Source of the DNA: Archegozetes longisetosus
Taxonomy: Eukaryota; Arthropoda; Arachnida; Sarcoptiformes; Trhypochthoniidae
Length of the DNA stretch: 64,000 nt
Reading direction: 5' to 3'
Assembly (NCBI GenBank): GCA_018873245.2
Contig: JAEMBT020000005.1
Location: forward strand, 12,136,001-12,200,000
The translations under genes were made by a program, and so were the position numbers. Shown here in pieces: positions 1 through 25,800 of this stretch; the first letter of the stretch is position 1; every line of letters starts with the position of its first letter. The notes under the pieces were generated by a model, which made no database searches, was not told where the DNA came from, and worked only from the letters and a program-made list of their open reading frames with translations.

Positions 1-444
1 TTGAAGCAACTTGACTCTCAAAATTTTAATTTATGATATACTAATTAATTATTGCTATAACTTGAACCCAACCCTTCAGTCATAAGTTTATAGGTGATGA
101 AAAAAATCTTTTTTCTTGTAATTATTCAAAAATAATGAAAAAATTATCAACAAAAACTACATAAAAAAGGGTTAAAAAGTTGAAAGGCTAGATTCGAAAA
201 ATTCAAACTAATAAAAAATCACTTACAGTAAAAATATTATAAAATGAAATTAAAGACTTAGCCAAAAACAAATAACTCAATAAACTTTAAGCTCAAAAAG
301 AACTGAAACTAGTCAAAATGAACAAAACACATAAACTTAAAGTTTAATGGTTTGCTGATAAAACAGGAAAGTCAGTGCTGAAATGAGTCATCTAGCCCGT
401 TCTTCAAGCAAACGAGTCAATAACAAAACAAATCAATTTAAGAC
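1..444. other. Left-edge intron of the MAP4K gene
   Basis: The exon ending at 445 stops inside the CNH domain at a GTCTTA donor, so this AT-rich stretch should be the next intron on the minus strand. I see no continuation of the CNH domain and no repeat of note in it. Confidence 0.55.
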
Positions 445-13724
<13,280 letters not shown>

Positions 13725-14358
13725 TAATTCAAAAAAGTAATGACAAAATTGAAATGAAAATCCACTGAAAACACTTTAATCACTAATATTTATGTGACAA
13801 TAACTGAATAGAAATTACGTCTAACAAAAAACTTATTATTAAATAAATAATCAATAATTAGATGCATTTTTTAGTCACTTATAAAATGTTGCACAAACCA
13901 ATCAACTATTCAAATATTTAATTATGATTTTTATTAGACTAAACTACTATTATTTATTCACAACTCTATTGATGACTAAGAATTTGTTTCCCTTTTTTAT
14001 CGCCATTTTTACTATCGCTATATTTTTATTGACTTCTACTCAATAGGTTTTTGATGCTATTGAACATTAAGAGTGAAAACACAAACACTGATGTCATACT
14101 AGCTCTCAGTAGAGTGATTGCAATATGTTTTCTGCGACTGTGCTCATCAACGCATGAGCACTAATAGCAATAATTAATCGGAATAAAGGCGTATGCTACA
14201 CACTATAACATACATAAGTTATGCCTTTCTTCTAACTCTCTAATTGGTTACTTATTTGGTTTGAGAGCGACTCTTATTGTCAATCAAACGTAATTTAAAA
14301 GCGCGGATAACTCAAAATGTATTTTTTGATCTCTACTTAAGAAATTGATGGAAATAAC

Positions 14359-14970
14359 TAGTGTTAGACATTAGCTCAGCTCAACGGTACTTTTGAACTG
14401 ATTTCATCAGCTCAGCTCACAGCTCAATACACTGAGCTGCTGGTTCAGCTCAGGTCAGTTCAATGAGTAATATTCTATGGAATTTATTAGAGTTTACCAT
14501 TCTTAAACGGTTTATCCAAATAGAAATTTGATGCTGTCACTGAAATACCTATAAACTATATGCTGTATAGTCTAATGAGGCTTTGTATTTAAACAAAATA
14601 TTTTGCAATAATAGCCCGTATAAACGATTTAAAAATGTTTTAACTTTAAGATAGAATTGAACATTCAATAATTTACTTCAAAAGAAATTTAGTTTGTCTG
14701 AATTCAATGCTTTAAGTACATTGATTCAGAATAAACATTAATGATTCGACATTCTAATTACTCATAATTTTAAACAGCAAGATATCATTAAAATCTAGAC
14801 CATTTTAAACCCTTAGAACAAAATTTCTTACATTGTAACTATTTTTCAGTATTTCTAACAAATATTAAAATGTTTCGCAAAAAATCTCAATTTATCAGTC
14901 AGATCAGTCAGATCAGTCTAGCTCACAGCTCAGCTCAAGCTCAGGGTAACTGAGCTGATATCTATCACTA
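14359..14970. mobile_element. 612-bp hAT-type MITE
   Basis: Termini TAGTGTTAGACATTAGCTC and the inverted match ending TATCTATCACTA form imperfect terminal inverted repeats. They are flanked by an 8-bp near-duplication (GAAATAAC left, AAAATAAC right), the hAT signature. Just inside both ends are dense GCTCAGCTCA-type subterminal repeats, also typical of hAT transposase-binding regions. No transposase frame remains. Confidence 0.8.
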
Positions 14971-17082
14971 AAAATAACAACCAAGTAAAGGATCTGCTCA
15001 AATTCCTAAGGCATTCTTACTTCACGAGATAGATAATCAATAATTGAGAAAACAGTGTCTTTGTCGCTGTTCTTAGGCTTTATACAACCACAAAAATTCG
15101 CTTTTGAGGTCTCTTTGAATGCACACCAATGCTCTAGTAGGTTAAATAAACTTCTCATTCAGAAGTATTATACAATATTCTTTCGGTAATTTAACGCAAA
15201 TAGAACAAAAGAAATTTGTAATAAGTAGCAAACTTTTTATTTGCTTGCGCATCACAGACATACCAAAACTTGAAATTTCAGCAATTTTTTAAAGATTGAT
15301 AGAAAAAATTCATGAAATAATAGATTAATAAGTAAACAAAAATCTTATGCCTTCTTTTTGATAGAAATCATATCTCTAGGCAAGTCGATAGAATTCTTTC
15401 AATACTGAAATTCATTTGAAACTTTGATATTGCCTTTCGGATACTTCACTTATTTTTCCAGATTAACTTTTAATGTAAGATTGTATGATTGTTAAAAAAA
15501 ACCTTGAAGGGTTTCCAATAAGATAAAGCACTCACTTTTTGATCAATAATAGTGACTTATTTCATGAGATAATATATCTAAATAATTAAAATCTAAGGAA
15601 AGATTATAAAGTTGCTTATTGTTATACAAGGCTGATTAGAGGCATCGAAAGTTTCCATGTTATCCTCTGAAGCTGACCTTTAAACTCTTAGAGAGAGTGA
15701 AGCATTTTATTTTTTGTTACGTAATTGTTTCATTGTATGGGTTTGTCATTCTCCCACTTTATCAATAAAGTTTATAACTTAATTAAGAAGAAATTAAAGT
15801 GTGAAGTTTTCTAGTTTTCAAAATTTTCAAAAATTTTAACTTTCGATGTTTACAGTTAAAGAATATGAAAGTGAATTAACATCAGAAGGACGTACTCTAT
15901 TATTTCTCTCTAAATATAGAATAAATTTAGTTCCACAATTACGCTCTTTTTATCTCAAAAATTCACCGTTCATGATCCGTATGATGACTTCCAATAGGAT
16001 TGACTTAACAATCTCATTTACTGTATCATAAGCAGGAAAAGGAATTTTTAGTACCTCAACGTGGCTTCTTCATTCGGTACTTCGGTTCCAAAAATAGGCG
16101 AATCTGGTGTCGCAAAAATGAAAATTTTATGATATAAAGTGATTTTGATCTCCAAAAGCAATTATTTTATTTCTTAATTGAGAAAACTTAATTTTTTAAA
16201 GAGAAATTTTATAAAAAGACATGTGACAAAGAACGTGAAATAATCAAATTGTGTTTTATGGAACGAAAAGTTTTACAAGTTAGAATCATACTGATTAAAG
16301 AAATACTTTTCGACATTTTCATCTCTGAATCGAAGTCCACTTTATTAAAAGCGAGTAAATCTTCAGATAGGGAGAGATATTAATGAGCTTTATAAAAATA
16401 TTCCCAGCCAAAACTTGATTTCCATTGAAATGGATATTTAAAAATGTATTTTGGGTAGTTCGGTACTTCCTTGTTAAATTTTCACATGAGGTGTATCACT
16501 ATTATTGACCAGAAATGAGCGTTATAGGTTGTTGGGACCCTTGCATGTTAGACATTTTTCATACAATCTTAAACTTTCAGACATTTTTGATTCATTTTTG
16601 AAAATCTCTAAATCATTGAGTAAGTAATAAAACTGATATCTAATTGTCAGTGTTCTAGAATATATTCGAATGATTTAATTAACGTACCCTAAGAAAAAAT
16701 AGTTTTGAGCAAAACTTATTCTCATTAATAAGAATATTGAAACTGTTAATAATAGTTGAAAATACTTTGCTTGCTTCCCCATCTGAAATTTTTGAGCGTC
16801 CCAGAATCAACTAAATGATATCTGGTCACAATATTTGTATAAAAAAGTTGAATAAATTCGGTCAGATTTGGGAGAGAAATTTGGTGATACCCTTTTGGTC
16901 AGAGTCACTCTTAAATAGTCGCTAAATATATGTGAAAATATTGGATACGAATTAGAAGTAGATCCCTCTTTCATGCATCTTGTATATTATATTTGTTCAA
17001 AATAGACATTATTTATAGTTGAGGTGTCAGCTTTTTAAACTCACACTCATAAATAACGCTTAATTGCAACTTTAACTTCAGT
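14971..17082. other. Intergenic DNA without recognised gene
   Basis: AT-rich sequence between the hAT MITE and a small MITE. A 61-codon open frame at 15846-16031 (plus strand) resembles nothing I know. Short CGGTACTTCGG-like matches near 16070 resemble the ends of the MULE at 17.5-19.4 kb and may be a fragment of a related element. Confidence 0.5.
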
Positions 17083-17252
17083 ATCTCTCATCTAAAGATG
17101 AGTGACCCCTAAATCTTTCTTCATTAAAGGGCCAAACGATGAAAATAATGAAACTCATAGTCTTATATGATTGGCTCTGTTATCAATAAATAGTACCCCT
17201 TAATAGGGAAAAAATTGGGGGTCGCGTCGTCCTAAGATGAGAAATACTGTAG
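17083..17252. mobile_element. Small inverted-repeat MITE
   Basis: CAGTATCTCTCATCTAAAGA at the left is mirrored by CCTAAGATGAGAAATACTG at the right. The arms continue inward through GTGACCCCTAAAT versus ATTGGGGGTCGC and CATTAAAGGG versus CCCCTTAATAG. The element is about 170 bp, almost all arm. Family is uncertain; CAGT-type ends suggest Tc1/mariner. Confidence 0.65.
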
Positions 17253-17513
17253 TGAAAAGAAGTACGAGAAGGTTTAATTTATCTGTGACTTGTGCACGCT
17301 TTGTTCAAGTATCAAATGACTCGTTTATAACTGATTTAAATCAAGATTAAATCATTTATAAATATATAAATGTCTAATTAGAAAATTTTCCATTGGTTTG
17401 AATTATGTTGATGTATAAAAAAATTTAGCTCAATAATCCGTAGGTTTGCATTGATGTATCTATTTATCGAAGTGTTTTGATAAACCGGATGGTAGAGCGT
17501 AATGGCACACGAT

Positions 17514-19444
17514 CGAAGTACTGACAATCAAAGTACCGACAATGAATATTGTGATGTGCTATGAATACAGGGTGATTCATAACCCTTTTACGGAGTGTAC
17601 AAAAGTAAACACTGATGTTATAGCAAAAATTTTTTTCTCTATTGAAATGAGATTCATTTATTATGAAACGCTCTGTGCACATTATCGTTTGTTTGGCAAA
17701 TATGTAAAAATGTTTCTTTCAGTAACTGCGCCAACTTGTGGTGATAAACCTGATCAACTAATACAAAATACTATGACACAAATGCCAGAGTCGTCCCAAC
17801 CGTATATGCCTTCAAGAGACACTCTTTGACAACGAATCAAGAGAGTTCGAAGAGAAAAATATCCTTCTGAACCACGAATGTTGGAAGAACTTTCAATACC
17901 TCCTTCGTTGAAATTGACACTATCTTGTGATTCTTTTTCAATCAGAGAATCTTTTACTGGTAAGTTGTATTTTTATTTTTTCAGCACTTGAATACTTGTA
18001 ATTTAGGAGATTATAAAGTGCTACTTTTTACTACACTACGCGATGCTCGAAGATTGGTTGAAGCAAATTTTTGGATTATGGATGGAACTTTTAAAACAGT
18101 TCCAACTATTTTCTATCAACTATATCCGATTGACTCGAAAGTCGGCGTCGTGGAGAATTCGCGAATATTGCCTCTTGCTTACGCACTAATGACTACTAAG
18201 TCTGAGGCGTGTTATACGCGTTTATTCCATGTTAGGTTTGGAAACGTTAAAATATTCCAATGTAGTTACACACTACGTTGTAGCACTATATCAGATGTTT
18301 TACGGTGACGAAGAAGCTCTAGACCGATATCTTGGTGAATTTAGCTACTGGGATAGGTTTTGAAAGCCTCTTGGTAGCTATGGTCACCAATTTAAACGGT
18401 TCCTGAGCGATGTCGTCAGGGTCTATCCTAGTCCTTATAAGCCTGGATTAGACTTTCCGATAGAGTGATCACGGTCTTTCTGACTCGAATAGGCGAGGGC
18501 AACCCATACAAAACTGCCCAAAGCGAGGGAGACGAGGGTAACACGCTATAAAACTGCCCAGATCGCGAAAAGCGACGTGGAAGCGTTAAAACTTCATTAT
18601 TCAATTGCATTAAAGCGAAAATTTTTTCCAGCTACCCCTCGCACGCGCGTATATATATATATATAACTTTCGATGCTGAATCCAACAATATATATATATT
18701 GTGTGGATGGGGGTCACGGGAAGTGGGCGGTGCCCAAAATCTACAATCCTACCAATTGAAAGTGTTATGTCGGATGAAACCCAAGACTTAGTGCAATGGT
18801 TTGAAGAAAATTATGTTTTAGAAAGAGTTAGGCGACAATTCCGCAATTATAGTGTAAATTGATCATATCCCATTTTTTTCACCAAAGTTGTGGTCCATTT
18901 TTGAGAACAACAGTATGTGTTCGATATCATTACATTTTTATATTGTTATTAATTATATTCTTTATATTTACTATCCAATATATACAATTTTTGATTCTTC
19001 AGTCAGAACTCAGAATTCCAAGAACTCAAAACTAAATCGAAGCTTGGCATAATCGCTGGGAGATACTGGTTGGGGAAGCTCATGTAGTTCACCATTTAGT
19101 TTGCGAACTGCAAAAAAACAGTAAAGTATCTAAAACCCGGTTGAAACTATTTTAAGAAGAGAGCCGCGGCCCAAACCGAGAAAGCGCGATGAAGAACGGA
19201 AGTTAAGGTTTCAAACAATTATTAGCAACCGAATAAATCTCCCTGTCCTAGACTTTTTAAAAGGAATTTCTCATAACTTATCCACATAATATTGTATTTC
19301 TTATTTATTTCTTATTATATATTTTTAAAAAATAAAATATACCTATTATTAGTGTACAATTATTTTTTCAGTTTCATTAAATTTACTTTAGGTTAATATC
19401 TTAATTTTTCGAAACTAACCTGTACTTTGATTGTCGGTACTTCG
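17514..19444 (+). mobile_element. Degenerate MULE transposon with transposase fragments
   Basis: Inverted ends CGAAGTACTGACAATCAAAG (17514 on) and their mirror at 19421-19444 match at about 22 of 24 bases. Between them, plus strand, are pieces of a MULE transposase in the right order but different frames. These are a linker ending in RIKRVRREKYPSEPRMLEEL (about 17830-17890), the DDE-region start WIMDGTFKTVPTIFYQLYP (in 17988-18308), a segment WFEENYVLERVRRQFRN (about 18800-18855), and the C-terminal WHNRWEILVGEAHVVHHLV (about 19048-19100) ending near LDFLKGISHNLS (about 19250). Stops and frameshifts make it dead. The catalytic middle is missing and replaced by unrelated GC-richer DNA (18310-18750). 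Confidence 0.8.
18640..18705. repeat. Paired (TA)n tracts inside the MULE
   Basis: Two short TA-dinucleotide runs (about 18651-18665 and 18690-18701) separated by ACTTTCGATGCTGAATCC. They sit in the foreign-looking central part of the MULE. Confidence 0.7.
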
Positions 19445-20139
19445 GCCCATATCCGAACATAATATCTATTCATTAATGTAAAAATAGATTATTGGATACA
19501 CAGAACATCCTTAGATAAAATATTTGAACACCATCAAGAGTTAAATCCATTTTTTGCTTGATTTTCTTAAAAGTTTTAATCCGTTAATCATAAGATTGCG
19601 AGTCACGCTATTTGTCAAACCATTTCATAGAATAGCATCAATAACTGGATACAAAATAAATTTTACCACAAATTTGAAGTAAATATTTGTGCTCACTTAA
19701 ATCTAAGCATAATATTTAGATTCGATTTCTTAGTCAAAATAAAGTCAATCCAAAGTTACTACAAAGTTCATTTTGTAACATGTTATAGTTATCGTTACAA
19801 AATTCTAAACAACTTAAGCAAAAAATTGATTACTGAATCGGAATAAAATTTCAGTACAAGTAGCACAACTTTGGAATCTAGATTTCATTTGTTGCCATAT
19901 GACGATGATTATCTTTGTTTCATGAAATCTTCGTGATTTATAAATCATTTAAATTTTCTAATAGCTTGGAATTTCTGTTTTTGTACAACTTCTGAAAATT
20001 ATATTAAAACTTTGTATTATATATTAATTAACTATTCTCTAATTTGAGAGTCAATTGGTAAATAAATGATTAAAAAACTCAATAAATATTTTTTTGAATA
20101 TAGGATCGAAGTTTGCTTTTCAATAAAGTAGAATGGGCA
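19445..20139. other. Intergenic AT-rich DNA
   Basis: No gene, terminal inverted repeat or recognisable element seen. Confidence 0.6.
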
Positions 20140-20880
20140 AATCTACCCCAAGTAGACCATCGATATTTATATCATTGGAAAGATCTTATCAAGTGCTAAG
20201 AGAATGTCTTCTACCCCGAAGGTCCCTAGTTTCACGGGTAGGGGTTGTTATATCCGGTGAACTCCTGTTGCGATTTGTAACTAAATAACAGGACCTGGAT
20301 CATATGTTGGATATTACCATGTTCTCGGTACCGAATAGAGTCTGCATATTGATTATGGTGACCCTAGTCCCAGGTCTTGAGAATTTGGGCCCACTCTCAT
20401 ATTTTGGGTACGAAGTAAAGTATCCTTGGGCTCGGATCTAGAACTGCATGCCTTGTATTATAAGGACCAGAAGCTAATCTGTAGTTTATATTTTTATTAT
20501 AGCGAGACTGATTCCCGTTCCTTGAAACTTAGTACGCACTTGTAAACTTCAGGGGGCTTATTTTGACCTTTGACATCGATTGGATCGGTAGTGATATGCA
20601 CCATTGAGTTCGTCTCAATGAGTACTTTTCAAAATTTATACATGCACTCAAAAGGTTTCGGATCATCATAAAACGCCATTGCGAGAATATTCCACATTAT
20701 TGCTCATAACTCGCAAACTAAGCAACTTCAAGGCAAGTGACAGATATTTAAGTAGTACTTCGGAAAACCTTTCCATCGATATATGAAAATCGAATGTCTA
20801 CGTGGGGGCACAATCTTATAGAAAGTGTGCATTCTCCTATATATAGGATGTGCAGTTAGCGGTGTACTCCAGAAAAATAG
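20140..20880. other. Compositionally distinct noncoding island
   Basis: Base composition shifts abruptly to clearly higher G+C than both flanks, with few poly-A/T runs. There is no open frame of 60 codons or more on either strand and no obvious inverted ends. It resembles no element or RNA I recognise. It could be a noncoding RNA gene, a satellite-like fragment, the interior of an unknown transposon, or a recent import. Confidence 0.45.
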
Positions 20881-21424
20881 AATTATTTTGTAGATTCCTT
20901 AAAATACAGTTGAGAATGTAGAATTTCAAGAACCAAAACGTCTATTAGTAGTATTGTAATAAATCGAAATTTTAAAAATAGAAGTTGAAAGTGCTAAATA
21001 GGTAGAGTTGAAGTTTAAGTAAATATAAATGAATAAACAGGAGCCAAAATACATAATATACTGTTTATTGGTTATTATCAAATGAATCGTGTAAAAAGAT
21101 GCCTTAGCAAAAACATTTTCACAAAACAGGTACTATCGGACAAAATAGCATATATTAAATAAAGCCTTTTCGCGCCTTACATACTTAGGGATCACTTTAA
21201 TATTTAAGTAATCGACATGCAGAAAACCTTTATAAACTTTGTACGAATTAAAATCGTTCAATTAACCATTTTGAAGGTATTCATAATGCACTTGAGCGTT
21301 TGGAAAAACACATTCGAGTATATTTGAATTTATTCGAGGAATTAAAAATTTTCAAGATGATTACGAGACTATAATTTTAATGTTAAGAAAGGGAGAATAG
21401 GATTCGCCAAAAATCGATTGAGAC

Positions 21425-21955
21425 ATGAATTTTTTGGTTCAGAAATACGAGAAAATCTCAAATATTTTAGTGAAAAACAAAGTCATTTTCTTTCAAACAC
21501 TAGAAACGCTTATAAGAATAATCAATTACTTAATTAACAATCTTGACATCAATACCTCTCCTTTTAAACCGTTTTCTTCACTTAATTTAGATATTGATTT
21601 GAATTATGAAAAACTCATTGAAATCAATAAATTATTATTGGATATTTCTGTCGACTTAGACTTACTACTAAATGAAATTAATTCATTCAATACTTTCTTG
21701 AACCAAAAGGAAGTCAAAGAAAAACAATTGAATGTCATTTCGAAGTATTGCAAAATATTAGGGAATAAATAAGTTCAAGAATTTTCCTGCAGTTATATAA
21801 AAATTTATGGCTATACCTATAGCTAATGATTATTTTGAGCGAGTTTTCCGTTATTTACGGAAGATGTGGACCGACGAAAGAAGTTCATTGAGTGTTGATT
21901 TAATTAGAGCCGGAATTTGTATTAAAAACTACTACATTCAATATGAATTGAATTG
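21425..21955 (+). mobile_element. hAT transposase C-terminal remnant
   Basis: A 115-codon frame (21425-21772) rich in Leu/Ile/Asn is followed, after a stop and frame change, by a stretch reading ANDYFERVFRYLRKMWTDER and then SSLSVDLIRAGICIKNYY (about 21820-21945). This matches the hAT dimerisation domain, which ends the protein in the family. The first frame is plausibly the preceding helical part. No intact transposase or ends were found. Confidence 0.65.
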
Positions 21956-21959
21956 AATT

Positions 21960-22824
21960 CAAGTCTTTAGGGAAAAATGATGAAAAACTCCTAAAATCAA
22001 TCAAGTCTTATCATAAATATAGATGATGAAATCATTGAAAAATTAGTAATTGTATTACGGATTGCGAATGCGGAGACGAAGTAATTTATTTGGTGTTTGA
22101 TGATAAGTTGAGTTAATGGTCACATATAATAAAGTAACAAATCATTTGACTTGATCACTTCTCAATTCAGAAGATAACTATCAAGTACCTTAACGCGAAA
22201 GAAAGTATACCTCGCGACAAAAAAAATCCTGAAAAAGTGTAAAGCTTTTACCTGAAATTTATCCTCAGAATGCATTTGATTCTAATTATTACAATTAAAA
22301 AGAAAAGACAATTCAATTCTGTCTCACTCCGCAGGAATACACTTTTCAATACGTTGTTTCATACTTTTATTTTACGATTCCTACACGTCTAATTATAAAT
22401 TGTATCATATTTGGTTTATCTTCACTACCCATAGTTGAAATTATTTTGGTTCTTCCTTCTCAAAAATATCTTTTATTATTGTCAATAAGTGTTGAATCTG
22501 GTTTAGGTCGAAAAAATTAATTCTTAAAATATATACTGGGTTTCTGGATTTTTTGTCATAAGGATTGCAATACATATACTGATACTTCCACCAGTTATAT
22601 GTTGCTCATTAGACTTAAATTTGACAGTCAAGCACGGCTCATATTATAAAACAAACTTATACATAGCGACATTTTAAAAATAAATAATTTTGAACCTGAT
22701 ATAATCAATGATTATTTAAAATAAAATTATTGGAAAAAATCAATGTCCAGTTTTTGTCCATTTTTTTATTAATATTTTTTGATAAAATTGCAGTTTTAGT
22801 TTGAAAAAAATCTGGTCGGTCTGA
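21960..22824. other. Intergenic DNA downstream of the FMO gene
   Basis: AT-rich sequence between a hAT relic and the FMO stop codon. No gene recognised. Confidence 0.6.
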
Positions 22825-25800
22825 TCATTTCAAAATAAAGTAATGATTCAAAAAATAAACAATTAATCCAAAAATAGTTAAACCCGAAACGATTTTCGAT
22901 TTATTCAACTGTTTGACTCCTCGATTCTTCTTAACAGCAGAGTTCCTTGTCCTAAGTGGTGTTTCTATCCTGTTCTGAACTGTCAGAATGGCATTTCTCG
23001 CTCCTGACCAGGAATGAGGACCTGATTACCAAATAAAATGATCAAACAATTTTAGAAAAGTTTTATACAATAGGAGACTTATAAAGAAAAAGCTAACATT
23101 TCGTGATAAAAATCTTAAATACCTTTCAAACGATACTGATATGGGACACAAGGCCCGAAGCACAGAGCCCTCCATAACTTGTGATCAGATCAAAAGTATT
23201 TTAAAAGATTTGGTTTGACACCAATAATAGTCGCCAATTCGTCCATGAACGGAATCCAATCCACTGATGTTGTGTGTCTTTCGCTCTCATAGAATCGATT
23301 AAATTTTTTCTTGTTATCGACATCCTTGTTCATTTGTTCAACTGATGGCAATTTCAGTTTATTAGCTATAAGTAATGCAAACCATCGTGACTGCATTTCA
23401 CCGATCGGAATAACAGAACCGATTGGTTGGACCAATGATATAAAGGCCAGTGTTTTTGGATGTTTCAGTTTTGGTGAGAAAACATATTTGTATAGATCGA
23501 CTCTATTATTTTCGAACGGTATTAATGACTGCGATATGAACGGAAACGAGACTCTGTATCCAGTTGCCAACAAGACTTTATCACAAACTGTCTCTTTTTC
23601 TTCACCTTTAAATATTAGTAAGACTTTAGCTTAAGCATAGAGCTGAACCTTTACGTGTTAAAGACGATAAAACACTAAAAATCCCTCCCATTTGAAGAAA
23701 AGTATTACGTGTTAAACATGAAAAACCCTGAAAATTCCTAATATAGTCGTTCAATAAAATATTTCTAAAACTGTAAATAAATCTCTATAAAACAAATTCA
23801 GTATAAAGCTATTTATCCATCAAAAAGGTGTTGAAAAGCACATGTTTTGCTTATAATTAAACTTTTTTGTTATAATTCAATAATAATGATATAATTATTA
23901 ATTAGGATTAATTAGTCAAATTGTCTGAAAAATAGTCAAACGATAACCGAATTATAAATCTATAGCCATTTTGTGATTAACATTTAATTCAATTCTTTAT
24001 ATAATAAAACACGAAAAAACGCTCCGATTTTTAAAAATAATAAAACACAAAAAGGTTCACCTCTACTTAAGTATTAGTTAATTTATTAAATTGATACGCA
24101 ACAGCAAAAATAAATTAATTTAAAAATAAATAAATAAAATTCTTAAACAAAACTAATAACATTTTCAAAGAGAAACATTTGTAAAAAAATATTTCCATTT
24201 GTAAACAGAAATACTTGTAAACCAACACTAATCCTTACATTGACCCCTAATCACCTATCCCCAAACTGGTGTTCTGAGCACTAATCTTCAAGACGGCATC
24301 CGGAGGACAAATCTAGTCCGTCCGGGTTCTTATTGGATTTGTGCTTGCGACACCAGTTTCCTATTAGAATAGGGTTGGCCCTTGTCCAATATTTGTATAA
24401 CAAGTCTCAAATTTTAATAAAACTTATTCAGTCTTCCTTTTGCACACAAAAGTGCTTTTGCTTTTATTTTAACTTTTCTTTCCTAGCTTTGATCCCTTTC
24501 TAGACTTAGTTGCGGTAGTGATTCTTGTCGAAAGCTCCCTGCAAGTCTCCCTTCTAACAAACGAAGCCATCGCGCAAACATATCTCCACTTCATGGCCTA
24601 ACGCTGAGACAGGTTCGCGAAGGCTACACATCGCTTACCAACCTACGTTCAAAGCTCTCGTTCCTAACCTGTGAGCCTAAGAACCGAGACTCGGCCTTAA
24701 GTGTTGCCCAGCGATCGTTTATTTTGTGACGACACAAAGTAATAGTCAAATTTTTGTTCTTAACTAATTCTCCATTTAAATAATGTTGAAGTAAAAACTG
24801 ATCAGCACTCAAATTTCCAGAAGTGATACAAAGAAATTGATTTGTAAAGTTAACTCCGCCTTAACTCGAAACAAAACCTTTTAGAGATAGTAGTTTCTTA
24901 CCTTCAAAGATGATCCCATTATCTGTGAATCTCTCGACATCTCCTTTTACAGTAACAATACCCGATAGTATTTTACTCGGTAACCCATCGTTAATCAAAA
25001 AATTTTGTGATAGAATTCTGTGTTTAGGCTTTAACTGATAGTCCTCATGATTGAATCGCCCAGTTATATACCATTCTAATAAAGAGCATTTGACATTATA
25101 CGGCATCCACGAGAGTAGCGTTCTAACGAATCTTCTTGAAAATATTCCATCAAATGGTTGGCCATTAGGTCCTGCTCTGTGAACAACCCATGCTCCACGT
25201 CTTGTCGATAAATATACCTTAAGAAATAATTCATTTCGATAATTAAGTATTAATATATTAACAAAATATTATCTTAGTTCTGTGAAAAACATTATATTCT
25301 TAGCCAGTGCTCGTTTTATGAAGGTATTCGAGCACCGAGCATCAACTGATCACGGTATCCAAACTTTTTAGCTATTAAAATGTTTATATAAAATTATTTA
25401 TATTTCAAAGTAGTAATCCTAAACATATAATGCCAAATACATTTGAAATGTCAAATGTGATATCAAATGTCATTCAAGTATATGCTTAATAACAATTAGT
25501 TGATATCTTGTTGCAATAAAATAAGTGAATTATTTTTATTACATTGTCCCACTCAAAGTTGCGCATGAAAAATTTAAATATTTACAGAAATATAAGGGAT
25601 AAGGACTTGAAACTACAGTATAATTATAAATACGCTCTATCGTTTTTAATAACAGCATCTCAGTGCTCTGGAAGCATTTTAAATCCCTTATATAGACCTC
25701 TTTCGGAACCATCCCTTATTGCGGCATCGAGAGCTTGCTGGAGCTGATCCCAGTTAGCATATCGAGTGCCCTTAAGCTGACGCTTCAGAGGACCGAAACA

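Noticed and set aside
15846..16031. Small gene on the plus strand
   Set aside because: 61 codons with no family resemblance and no supporting context.
23311..23634. 107-codon plus-strand frame over FMO exon 4
   Set aside because: Antisense shadow of the FMO coding exon.
24624..24812. Possible extra FMO exon
   Set aside because: The flanking exons join in phase without it and its residues do not fit FMO.
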